Assembly: GCA_023055505.1 (NCBI GenBank)
Contig: JALIRH010000018.1
Location: 13,555,646-13,619,645 of the forward strand
DNA: 64,000 bases
DNA from: Callipepla californica brunnescens
Lineage: Eukaryota > Chordata > Aves > Galliformes > Odontophoridae
Direction of reading: 5' to 3'
This document shows, piece by piece, positions 34,776-46,379 of the stretch. The position numbers and the translations under genes were made by a program. The number at the start of each line of letters is the position of its first letter. Within the stretch, counting starts at the first letter, position 1. The notes under the pieces were generated by a model. That model was not told where the DNA came from. It saw only the letters and a program-made list of their open reading frames with translations, and did no database searches.

Positions 34776-35245
34776 CAACTTTTTAGTAAAGGCATCTTTC
34801 AGGAAGTGGGAAGTTTGGTATTTGTGTCAGGCTGTGGATGACCCATTTGTCCAAGGAGTGCTCTCTTAAACCCAGCATCGGCACCAAGCAAGTTCAAAGT
34901 TTGTTCCTCCTCCTGTTTGTATCTTAGTTGTGCATGGAAAACACTACGAGATCTGACTTGTCCACTCAAAGCAGGGGGAGAAAATTCTCATTCCACTATT
35001 AAACCTGATAAGTTTTTCCCATGCTTTCTTTGTTCTTTCTTTCTTTGGATACAGAACTTGTTGAACATTACTGTGGACATAAAGCTTGAGAATGTATTCT
35101 TCATCATCAGAATTTGATGCTACCTTACAGGACCATGTCCGTAACAATTTTCAACTATGAAATATACTGATTCACAATTAAACTTTGACTATAAAATACA
35201 CTAAGAAGTCAGGGAAAGGTCTAAATCTCCTTCACTGATCACATA

Positions 35246-35725
35246 ATCAAAGAATCACAGATTTGTAGGGGTTGGAAGGGACGTCTAGAGATCATCTGTT
35301 CCAATCCCCTTGCAAAGTAGGCTTCCTACGGAAGGTTGCACATGTAGGTGTCCAAGTGGATCTTGAATATCTCCACAGAAGGAGACTCCACAGCATCCCT
35401 GGACAGCCCGTGCCAGTGCTCCGTCATCCTTTCCATGAAGTAGTTCTTTCGCATATTGGTGCAGAACTTCCTGTGCTCAAGTTTATGGTAATTTCCCCTT
35501 GTCCTGTCCCCACAGACCACTGGGAAGAGGTTGGCCATGTCCTTTTGTCTCCCACACTTAAGATAATTATAAACATTAATAAGATTCCCTGTCATTCTTC
35601 TTTTCTCAAGGCTGAAGAGGCCCAAGTCACCTAGCCTTTCCTCACACGGTAGATGCTCCAGGCCTCTTATCACTTTTGTGCCCCTCTGCTGGACTCTGTC
35701 TAGGAGATCCCTGATACCTAATTCA
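35246..35725 (-). repeat. CR1 LINE 3' end
   Basis: Antisense CR1 starting aaagaatcacagatttgtag gggttggaag, running through gcccgtgccagtgctccgtc, cttttctcaaggctgaagag and ctctgctggactctgtctag. Fairly well preserved, a relative of the 27 kb and 55 kb copies. Confidence 0.92.
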
Positions 35726-35729
35726 AAAT

Positions 35730-38700
35730 TAGTAGAACGACATTTGTCTGAGTTACAGACTCACACTTTTAGGATGTGATTTTAAATCAAACTGTTTGTA
35801 ATTAATATGTTTTAAGTGATTTTTCCCAACTTTTTTTCTCATCTTTTATGGACATACACATTTCTCATAGACAACAGAGATATGTAACTCTGGATTTGAG
35901 AACATGAATATTTTTCAATCAGATTTGCTTATCAGTAATAACGTTCTATTTTTTGTAATAATTTCATGCAGTGTTCCTGTGTTGATTCCAGCTGCATATT
36001 ACCTCTTTGCTAATCCTTCCCTTATGGCTATTTTTTACAACGTGAGTCTCTATGTCTTAACGTACAATTTATTTGATTGAATAACTGCATATTAATAAAC
36101 AGTGTACTGCATAATTCCTAGCCTTTCTGGTCCTCTGAACCTATAAATCTATTTTCATAAGCTGTAAAGATCTTCCAGAACCTTATTCTGTCTTTGTGTG
36201 TTATTCAGACTAATTTTCCCCAGAGACATTATATTTTAATTATCCTTTTTGAAGAGGAATTCCACAGAAGATATGAGATATCCTTCTCCTCTTGATGTGT
36301 CTCTGTTATGTTTTGATAATGAAACAGATCAACTAACATTCCTGCAGACATTCCGTGTGGGGTGTACTCTGATATTAAGACACCTACAAGTAGGCTTTTA
36401 TGTTTTAATTGTCTATGTTCACATTACAGACCATGGTTTTCTGGTCAAATTCTATTCACTGCTCCTGGTGCACTGAAATCATTTCTCAGTGCTTGTTTTA
36501 AAGCCTTTAATTACTACTGATAGAAATACTTCTAAGCTTGTTGATATTTTCCTATTTCTTTTTGCATGTCTGATTTTCTGTTTTCCTTTGCAGGGTTCCC
36601 TTGATTTGGAATACTTTCTTCCTAAAAATCCCACCACCGTCACCAAGATTACTTTCATTCATTCTTTTATATTTTTTGGATCTTTGTCTGTTGTCTATCA
36701 TAAATGACTCCCTACTTTTCAAACTAGATTAACCCCTCCCCCATCCCTCATCCCAGATCTGTCTACTTCAAGTTTTGCACTTGTTGCAATGACAGAACCA
36801 GAGGAGTCAGATGCTACAGAGCCTTGTAGAGAATTTAAATTACTGAATACTTACCTGCAAAAAGTGACTCCACATTCATTCACGGGGTGTGAAGGTCTGA
36901 GCAGAACTAGTTCTACACTGGAATCTGCTATTGTCAAACATATATGCATCTTAGGCTATTTTAGTTTTCTCAGAGGAAGTTAAAACTTTATGGAAGAAAT
37001 TTCCCTGTTCCTAATAATTGGTTCTCTGTTCCTTTCTGTGTGAAGAAGCAACACCAATTAGTGGAATTTTTGGTTGTAGAATTTCCTAGTAATGCTATTC
37101 TCATGTAGATATTTTCTTGATTGCAGGTATTTCTAGGACTAATTCTAGGGCAATTTGGGTAAATATTTATGAACAAATTTGTTAATAGGCTGTTAATTTT
37201 CTGCTTTTCGATATTAATTGTTATGGACATTTCAGAAGAACAGATTAAGACTGATTCCACTTGCGGGTTAAGCAAAAATCCAGCCTGATCCAAGGAAGCT
37301 AGAATTTTGAGTGTGACTGAAGGGCACCTGACACTTCATGGAAATGGCTCAACATGACCCATCTGTTAAAGTCTCCAGAAGTAGAGCCAGGACAGAACGC
37401 TATGCTGGTTTCAGCAGATAAGAGTCTTCATGGTAGTTTGACACTTTCTTTCTTATCTCTTCAGCATCAGTCTTTTCTTTCTAAGTCATTCTGCAACAGT
37501 GAGGATGTGGCCACAGCTGCTGGGAAGAGATACTGAAGAATCTCAAGTACAGGAAGTGTAGAGGACTGGTACTGAAATGCTCTATGAGACACTGGTCTCA
37601 ACAGTTATTTCACTTTCCCGTGCTCAGGAATGCACACAGGAATATCAATACCTCCTGTTATTCTCTACCTCTTTTCCTATAGCCATATTTTTCTGCATTT
37701 TACGTCTTTTGTTTAGTCACTTTGTGTTTTCTTGTTCTTTTCCACATTCTACCCTGACTTTTAGTTTTTTTTTGTTGTTTTTTTTTCTATACTCTCTAAA
37801 ATGTCTGCTCACCTTTCCTTTATTGTCTTTGCCTTTTTATTCTCATTTCCTTCTGTTCACTCTCATGACTCCTCTGCTTTCCACACTGACAATTCTCTGC
37901 ATTTTCTTGCAGAAATGCTCTAGAGCACTGCTGAATGAGTTGTCTATGTGCTTAGAGGAGAGCTTTCAGGAAGCTGTGTCCAGGCTCTGGACATGTCATT
38001 GGGCTTGCAGTAGGAATAGTAGGAGATGAAAGTGTTCTTCAGAAGAAATGATCTTTTTCATTGACCAGAGCACTGAAGAACTTTGCTTCCCAGTGCATTT
38101 GTATTTTACAATTGACTGACTTTCAAAACAAATTACAGAAGAGATCTATGTTGAGTAATTACTGCTTTTTTTTTCTTCCCATTGCCCTAACTGAATGTAC
38201 TAACAAATAACCAGGTCTCCTGGATTTTCTCTGGGCTACATTCAGGGCGAGGGATAGAGGATAGAGGAACTGCAGCAGGACTTAATCCTTTCGTTTTATT
38301 CTTCCATTCCTTCTGCCTGGCAGCCAAGCAAATGGCTCCAACACCACAACTGAAGGAGCTTTGTACCTCTAGGACCTTCACCTTCTCCCAGACTGATCTT
38401 TTGCAGACAGATACAGTTAAACTCTCTCTGCTCTGAGCAGACCTCAGTACTGAAGGTGCCAGAAGGAAGGCACAGTTATGCCAAACCAATTTGGAGTGCT
38501 ATCTGGAGGATCACACTAACAGAAACAAGAATACATTTGTGTAACTAGTGTTTCCTCATGTTTTTCCTCTTCTTTTCTTCTTTTTTTTCCCTTTCCTGGC
38601 CAGGTTCACAAGTGTCTTGACCTCTCAGCATGTAGTTATGTAACTACATGAGGGAGAGACTCAAAGGGAACTCAAGAACATGATGTCCACACTCCTCAGT

Positions 38701-40210
38701 TTTTAGTTCTAGTTCTCTAGCTGTCTCCAAGGTAGATTTGCTTAAGAGGAAATTCAACCAAGCTAAGTTGACATAAACTTGCCAGTGCTACTTGACCTTG
38801 GAGCCATGAAGAGTACTAACTTTTATTTATAGAATCTATGTTTTATTTTTCACTTATCTTATCAAGGAAAACATCTAAATTACTGCTAAGCTTATTATCT
38901 AATGTTACCAGATGTATGATGTGTCTTATTCACCAATAGTGATAATATCTCTGGAAGACAGACACTTTCACTATATATATTACATATATATATATATATA
39001 CACAGACACTTTCACTATATATATTACATATATATATATATATATACACATATACATACATATGTATGTATATGTATTTGAGTATGTTTGATCTTTTGTA
39101 GCCAGGCATGCACAAACTCAGTATGCTTTTTTTGTATCAATGTTCCAGGAGGAAAAAATGGTCATATTTAAAAGTTACAGCTTATCAATAGTTTTTACAG
39201 AAGGCAACAATTGAATACTGGCTTACACACTTATTCTCTTCACCTGCGTGTTCTTTTCTCTCAAGCTGTGAGTATAGGATATCACCTGTAAAAGCCACCT
39301 GAGATCAAGATTTCTTGGTTCTAACTCCTAGCTTTGCCAGAGGCTTTCTTTTGTTGAGTAGCTCTGGGAAATTTACTCCTGCCCATGACATCCTTCTGTA
39401 AATACTAATTTTATTCATAGGGTGATGTGAATCTAAACTGATGTTTTTATGTTGCAGTCAAACTGTCATGGTTTTATGATTTTTTTGTTATCAGTAGTCC
39501 ACATCGTAACATGTGAGGCACTGGAAATTAAAGAGTGAATGCTCTAAGTCCATGGACTGCTGAATTTCTCGGTAGAAGAGAAGAACTGCATACCCCAGTG
39601 GACTTCGCATTCCCATTTTCCACCCAGAGGGAAAGATAAAGCTGCATGCAAGTCCCAGAGACTTCTCTCTTTTGCTCTTCATCTCAGCAGTGGAGGTTCC
39701 CTAGTCATCTCGCCTTCAACTTTAGTGTAAGGCCTTTGGTTTTGGACACTCTTTCTCTCATTTTATTCAGTTTATTAGTTTAAATTCCAATTATATTGTG
39801 TTATTTTGAATTCTGATATCTCATTTACTATATTAGTTTTCCTCTTCAGATCATTGCTGCTGTTTTATTTTTAGATCAACCTCCCTACCCTCTCCCCTTT
39901 CCCCTTTCCCCTTTCCCTGGGCATGGATCTGTGGTGTGTCCCCCACCCTATTCGCCATGGAAATGGGCTGATCTAGCCCATAAATCATTGACACAAACCA
40001 AAGCATATACATCATAGGCACATAAGCATTCCAGAAGGCATAGAAATAAGCATAGGAAAAATCTGTCAATGGCTAGCAGGCAATTAAATATTTAGATCAC
40101 GATGACTAAATGTAGCCTTCCAAGAATCAATTCAACCTCTAGATCAGTATTTTCACTTTTGAATATGATACTGCAACTGGGAAAAATGGTTGCTATTGCA
40201 CTATTCTGTT
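35730..40210. other. intergenic, receptor genes
   Basis: Mostly A+T-rich unique-looking sequence. Contains a pyrimidine-rich stretch at 37.6-37.9 kb that keeps a long but low-complexity open frame, and a dinucleotide repeat at 38.96-39.08 kb. A good donor motif (cag then gtaagtattc) on the minus strand at 36855 could end an untranslated exon, but nothing confirms it. Confidence 0.5.
38959..39080. repeat. TA/CA microsatellite with 44-bp tandem duplication
   Basis: The unit cagacactttcac followed by tatatatattacatatata begins at 38959 and again at 39003, so a 44-bp unit is repeated twice, followed by a tatacaca and catacatatgtatgta palindromic stretch. Confidence 0.88.
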
Positions 40211-40214
40211 TTGC

Positions 40215-40985
40215 TTCAGAGGAACCTGGACAGGCTTGAGGAATGGGCTGACAAGGATCTCATGTAGTTAGAGGGATATGAGCTCCTGGGGTTCTTGTTC
40301 ATGGGGAGGGACTGAAGATGACCCGCTGAAAAGCAACCATGCAGAGAAGGTCCTGGGAGTCATGGTAGACATCAAGCTGAACATGAATCAGTGATGTGCC
40401 CTTGCCACAAAGTAGGCTAATTGCAAACTGAGATGCATTAGGAAAAGCACTGCCAGCACACTAAGAAAGTGTGTTCCCCTCTATTCAGCCCTGCTGAGGC
40501 CACTTCTGGAGTCCTGTGCCCAGTTTTGGGCTTTCCAGTACAAGAGAGACAGATATACAGAAGGGTGAGTCAAGCAAAGGATCACAAATACAGTTAAGGG
40601 AGTAGAACAGCTTTCGTAACAAGAAGAGGTGGAGAGAGTTGGAACTGTTCAGCTTCAAGACAGGAAGTCTCAAGGGAACCTCATCCATATGCATAAAATA
40701 AATGGAGGGAATAAGGAAGGTGGAACCAGACTTTTCTCAGTGGTTCCCAATGACAATGGGCACAAACTGAAAGAGAGGACATTCTGTTAAAACATAAGAA
40801 AACAGTTTTTACTATTGCAGCTATAAATAGAGACTGTGGAGTCTTCAGTCTTGGAGACACTCAAAACTTGACAGGACACAGCCCTCGGCAACCTGCTGTA
40901 GCTGAGTGTTCTGGGCACGGAGTGGGACTCACCAGCCTCCTTAGGTGCCTTCCAGTCTTGTGTATGCCATGATCTTGTGATAAAC
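40215..40985 (+). repeat. CR1 LINE fragment
   Basis: Sense CR1: aacctggacaggcttgagga, a gaaaagcaaccatgcagaga-like segment, cacttctggagtcctgtgcc, cagttttgggctttccagta, and the 3' gagacactcaaaacttgaca segment. Diverged. Confidence 0.85.
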
Positions 40986-40989
40986 TTTT

Positions 40990-43590
40990 TTTTGCAAGAA
41001 ATAGAAATCTACATATCCCCAAGGATGCAGAAAATAATATTTTTTTAAAGTTATTGCAAAATAGATGCCAGATAGCAAATGGCAAATAGAGCAACAGACA
41101 TCAGAGGCATTTCATAGACTTTGAATCCTGTAGAAAGTACCAGCACTTTGCCTAAGCTTTCTAAACCAGGAAGCTAATCCAAATTTTGCAGATGTTCAAG
41201 TATAAGTGAATCTAGCTTAATCCTTAGCAAATGTTTGTATTCCACACAATTTTTTTTTTTTTTTTTGTCAAAAGAAAAAGGCAATAGATGATGCAAAAAC
41301 ACATACCTTCTCGTGGAAACCCCCTTCTCCTCTATTTTGTTTGATTTTGGATCAGAGCTGCAAAAGCACTTAGGCTTGCAAGTGTTTAGATCTGTCAGAT
41401 TTTTTACAGTGCACGCTACTTAATAGCAAATTCTGCAAGCCAGAAAGTTACTCAGATTATCATTTCCCCTACAGCTTTTGAACTTCCTTAAATTTCCTAA
41501 TTTGTAGATGCTAATGATTTCACATGAACTGATCACGCAACTAACTCTTCCTTCCTGCTATGCTGTATAAACTAAACATTCACAGTCACAATATGCAAAA
41601 TCATTATAAAATAATGCATAAGTACGCAGTGGTCATGAATATATTCATAGTAGTTCCCCTCGTACAAATAAAGACATTTTCATAAATTATATGTTTTATA
41701 AGTATATAATTGCAGTTATGTTACACAAATTCCAACTTTATATAAGCAGTCACTGCTTAAAGTTCTTACAACATGGCCATTTAATTTTATCAATACCCAA
41801 TTGGTAGTATAGAATGTCAAGGCTTTGTCATGTGCAACACACACTTAATCTTTTCATACTTTTCTGAAGTTTTCATTTAGCTTAGTTAACACCCTTACTC
41901 CTTTTCAACGGCAGTAAATAAGGATATGGCAGCCACTGTAGGGCTCCCACAACAGGAGATAGTTGCTCTGGGTAAGAAAGTTTGCATTTCCAATGTAAGT
42001 GTTTCCACTAGCAAGCTGACAGAGATTGGTGGATCCTATATATATACATATGGTCAATCACTTTGATATCTACATGGTTCCAGGTTATAATGTTCATATC
42101 CTAGGTATGCTTTATCAAAACTAACTAAAAAGTGTGAAAAACTTCCTTACCAAGGAAGACACTTAGAAAATAACCTTATACTTCAGCATTTTGAACAAGC
42201 AAAAAAAAAAAAAAACATCTTAAATGTTCTTGTGTTCTTTTATTTGATACTTACATGATATAGGAGGATAGGTGCTTATTTAGCTCATTCAAAGGTAATA
42301 CCTGACTTACATATTTCATTCCTTCTCTTAACAAACATGACCTGGGAACAACTGAATACATAGGTTGTGCTGCTACAGCTAAAAGCAACATGTAACACTA
42401 ACGCTATAATCTCTGAACTGACTTCTCACCTTGTCTGCACTGGGTTTATTCTGGCAGTGGAAGCTAAAATAGCTCAGGATTGTTCCATTTCTTTTTTTCA
42501 AAGACATGCTGAGGACAAGTATTACTCACTGTTTCCTACTGTTTGAGAACCAGCCTTGTGAGAGATGCTGGGAAGGATTTGGGCCTGAGCCTGCTCTCAA
42601 TAGATGGATTTCACCTAGTAGCAGGAGAGGGGAACCAAGAACTGGAAAAGGTTGAGGAAGGTCTGATGGATAGGACCTAAGAGAGTAACAAGAGAAGTAA
42701 TTCCAGGTGAAGGAAATAGATAAATGACCAATTAAGAATTCAGGGACAATTTTTAGCACTTTTACACCTGTGTGCTTTCCTGGAAAGGTAATTAATTTTG
42801 TTGAAAGAATTTGCATCCTGTAGTGGTGGCATGTTTGGTCAGGTTGTGAACAACCTGAGGGTTGTCTAACAGTCTCATCCAATTAGTATTTTCTGACTGT
42901 TCAGAGAGTATCTACGTTTATTCTTCACTAACGTGTTTCAAAGCTCTAGTCTGGATGAATTCGGTGGGGGCTCTGTGTACCACTCTACCCTCTCCTTTGG
43001 ATATGGCTGTCTGTGCTTGCTCACTGGCTACTCTAGAATAGTTCTGGCCAGAGAGGACATGGTCAGACAGCTCTATGGCTGTCCTAAGGTTCTAGGTCCT
43101 TTCTCAGAGGGCAAATGGCCCTCACAGTTCCCTGGTTTATCTTTGTGGACAAGACCATGACTCTGGCTATATTGGTGATCAGTTTCCTTCAGGGACATCT
43201 GATCTCCTTTGTCTCCCTTTAATATGCCCCACCTTCTCCTGGGAACCATCTGATCAACTGTTTCTGAACTGACACACTGCTTATCTTAGTGTTTATGATA
43301 AACCAGAAATGGTTTTGGTATTGTGTAATGTGCTATTCTGTGCTTTGTCAGTGTGAGCAGCTGAAACTCCCTCAGGAGCAGTGAGGCATGGACCAAAGCC
43401 TCTTCAGCTCTCCCAAGACAATCCCTTCCAGAACCAGAACTCTTGGTCATCTTCAGGACTCTTGCAAATGGTGTTGGCGTCAGTGTTAGCAGCAATCATG
43501 AGTAGCATGCCATAAATAAAAGAGAGAGAAATTCACTCTACGTGGTCTGGAAGATCCATTACAATATCTTGGTTTAGTATTAGCATAAAA
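40990..43590. other. intergenic, nothing recognised
   Basis: 2.6 kb with poly(T) near 41250, a poly(A) tract near 42200 and scattered short open frames. No exon, RNA gene or clear repeat supported. Confidence 0.5.
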
Positions 43591-43672
43591 AAACCAAACA
43601 AACAAAAACACCACCACCAACAACAAAAAACAAACAAACTAAAAAAAAACACCAACAAAACACTAGACTGAC
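43588..43672 (+). repeat. A-rich simple repeat (AAAC / CCA)
   Basis: Low-complexity run of aaac, caaa and caccaccaccaa units. Confidence 0.75.
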
Positions 43673-43904
43673 AAGTTTCAGAAACTTCAGCAGCCTTTCA
43701 TTAAAAAAAGGATTAGGTCACGTATGGAACAATTATTTCCATATATGTCGGCAAGTTGCCCAACATTGTGTAAAACTCTTTTGTAACAAACTAACAATGA
43801 CTAGTGTAATTCATAGTTTCAGGAAATGCACAGGAAATTTTTTTCACAACACTTATTTTGAAAAAAGATACTATTTCACCTTTTCTGTGTGGCCTCTGTT
43901 TTGA

Positions 43905-44212
43905 GCAAATGAATTGTTCACACAATCTGGTGTTATCTACAAACATGATGAGACCTTCTCTATCTCATTGACAAAGATGTCAAACAGTACAGACTTAAGG
44001 ATAGAACCCCATGGTATCCAAGTTCTCATAGCTGTTTACTCTTCTTAAAACTACACTGACTACTCCCAGTAACCTTCTTATTTTGCCCAGAAATGTGCTC
44101 CAATAGGACTCACATCGTGACACTCCAAGCTGTCAGGCCTGAAGTTTCCTGGGACAATCTTCTGAACCTTTTCTGAAAATGGGAGTAATACTTGCCTTTC
44201 TCCAGTCATCCA
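43905..44212 (-). repeat. CR1 reverse-transcriptase fragment, inverted
   Basis: On the minus strand this reads as the CR1 reverse transcriptase from a ‘thinking-aloud’ PIF-like and PGNFRP-like motif through a LFDIFVNEIE-like motif. It directly abuts a sense CR1 segment. Confidence 0.7.
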
Positions 44213-44920
44213 TTTGGCTGGGCCCAGAGAGTTGTGGTGAATGGAGTTAAATCCAACAGGTGGCTGGTCGTGAGTGGTGTTCCCCAGGGTTTGGTACTGA
44301 TGCCTGTCCTCTCCAATATCTTTACTGATAACCTGGATGAGGGCATTGAGTGCACCCTCAGTGAGTTTATAGATGACACCAAGTTGGCTGGAAGTGTCTA
44401 TCTGCTTGGGGGCAATGAGGCCCTACACAGGGATCTGGACAGGCTGAAATAGAAGCCAATAAGATGAGGTTCAACAAGACCAAATGTCACGTCCTGCACT
44501 TTGGCCACAACAACCTCAGGCAGCACTACAGGCTTGGGACAGAGTGGTTGGAAGATTGTATAAAGGAAACAGACCTAGGGATATTGGTGGATGCTCAGCC
44601 AAACATGAGCCAGAAATGTGCCCAGGTGGCCAAGAAGGACAATGGCAGAATAGCAGAAGCAGGGAAGTAACTGATCCTCTGTACTCAGCACTGGTGAGAC
44701 CGCACCTTAAATACCTTCTCACTGAAAGAAAGACACTGAGGCCCTGGAGTGTGTCCAGAGAAGGGTTACTATGCTGGTGGGGGGTCTGGAGCACAGGAAT
44801 GTTTAGATGTTGCGCTGAGGGACATGGTTTGGAGAGAACTATTGGTGATAGGTAGATGACTGGACTGGATGATCTTGTAGGTCTTTTCCAACCTTGATGA
44901 TTCTATGATTCTATGATCAA
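44213..44920 (+). repeat. CR1 LINE 3' half
   Basis: Sense CR1. Translated blocks [30 protein letters not shown], a degraded YxDD box (FIDDTKLAG) and [17 protein letters not shown], then the 3' end gatcttgtaggtcttttcca accttgatgattctatgatt with octamers. Confidence 0.93.
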
Positions 44921-45192
44921 AGACCTCCTTGGTCTCCACAACCTTTTGAAGATGATACAGAATGGACTGTCCAGGTCTTAACACCCTTGAGTTGGGTTCT
45001 TGGGAGAAATATATGGGTTTGAGTTTCCACATTCAATCCCTTCTTTGGGCAGCCACTGCTGTCTGTTCCTTTCCTCCTTGCACCCTTTTGCTTTGAGAAG
45101 CTGTCTCCTGATACATATGCTTGTTTCCCTAAGTGTTGCAATGGCTCATTGTTCTGCTAAGAGAATACAGTTCAAAATGTCCCGCCAGCTTT

Positions 45193-45725
45193 TCATAGAA
45201 TCATAGAATTTTCTTGAGCTCCTTCCCTGAATAAGCTGAAGTATATTATTCCTTATCAAGAGAAAACAGGAAATAAGAATTTTCTTTAGTATCTACTAAC
45301 CAGACTGTAACGTTATCTATTAAGTGTCTTGTTGCTGTCTTGAGAGCCTTGTCTGCAAACCTGTCTGCCAGCCACTCACTAGGATGCACGGATTTAGTTT
45401 GTTCCAGGTACAGGTACATTTGCCTTTGTTGAACTTCATGAGGTTTCCATCAGTCAATTTCTTCAGCATGTCAAGGACTCCCCAGATAGCTGTCCTGCCC
45501 TCCAGTATATCAGGTAGTGTCCCCAGTTTGTTGTCATCCGGTCTCGCTAAGCCTCCATTTCCTCCCTGCCAGCTGCTGTTATTACCAAACTGTGTGAGTC
45601 TTAGCAATGATCCTGTAGAAGCATTGCTCATAACCAGTCCCTGCATTCAACAACAGCTTGAGTTACTTTCCCAGTACTTTGTCCTAACCCCGTGGTTCTG
45701 AAAAATCACTGTCCAACTGAGTAAT
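45193..45725 (-). repeat. CR1 LINE fragment(s)
   Basis: Antisense: the terminus catagaatcatagaattttc near 45195, then after a non-matching stretch the block gttgaacttcatgaggtttc (CR1 MKFNKGKC region) and ccccagtttgttgtcatccg. Probably two pieces. Confidence 0.75.
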
Positions 45726-46182
45726 AAAGATCTCTATTCAAACAAAGGACACATAAAACAACTGAGTCATACACTCTATTTTAAAATAGGAAGAATCTGA
45801 AGTAAAATGAAAATAATAAGAAAGCAAGAGAGCAATGAGAATATAAAGAGACAGAAAGTTATGGGCATAGATTATGGAGTGATGTTATGTTGATAGCGGC
45901 TGATCTTTTAACTTGTAAGTAACACATTTAATCTTGAGGAATAAGGTTTTGGACATGCTCATGTTCTTTGAGACTTCTTTGGATTATGAGTCAATGATTA
46001 CAGTACACCACTCATTATCAGTCTGTTGTCTACTCCATTCCCAATTTTCTAGCTGTCTCTATGTATGTTAAGAAATCTGAGGAAACTTCAAGTATGAATA
46101 GGCATATTCTTGTCCAGAACAATGACATTCAGGCATCAGAAATCTCCAGAAACGTTCTATTACTGCCAAAATACTCATTATT

Positions 46183-46188
46183 TTTAAT
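46183..46188 (-). promoter_or_regulatory. CSF2RA: weak candidate poly(A) signal of CSF2RA-like gene
   Basis: ATTAAA on the minus strand about 120 nt after the stop codon. A variant hexamer; no AATAAA seen closer. Confidence 0.35.
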
Positions 46189-46304
46189 ATGATTTTTAAA
46201 AATATACTATTTTTTACACTGCTTATGCATTTAAATCCCTGACTTTCTGCAGAGCTGAGTTGCTGAACTAAAAAGTACACTTTCAGGTTCTTCATTTGTT
46301 TTTA

Positions 46305-46379
46305 CTATTTTCCTACTTCAGTGACTACTGCGATCTGCTCAGTTTCAGATATTCCTGACTGCATTTTGCACTCCATCAT
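46305..46379 (-). CDS. CSF2RA: CSF2RA-like exon 11, C-terminus
   Basis: Acceptor ttctttcag, 24 codons then TAG ending at 46305. Encodes [12 protein letters not shown] and [12 protein letters not shown]. Confidence 0.78.
   Translation of the reverse strand: MMECKMQSGISETEQIAVVTEVGK

Noticed and set aside
37577..38029. 150-residue plus-strand open frame, hydrophobic, could pass for a membrane protein
   Set aside because: Lies in a pyrimidine-rich low-complexity tract whose codons (ttt, ctt, tct) give Phe/Leu/Ser runs automatically. No family resemblance.
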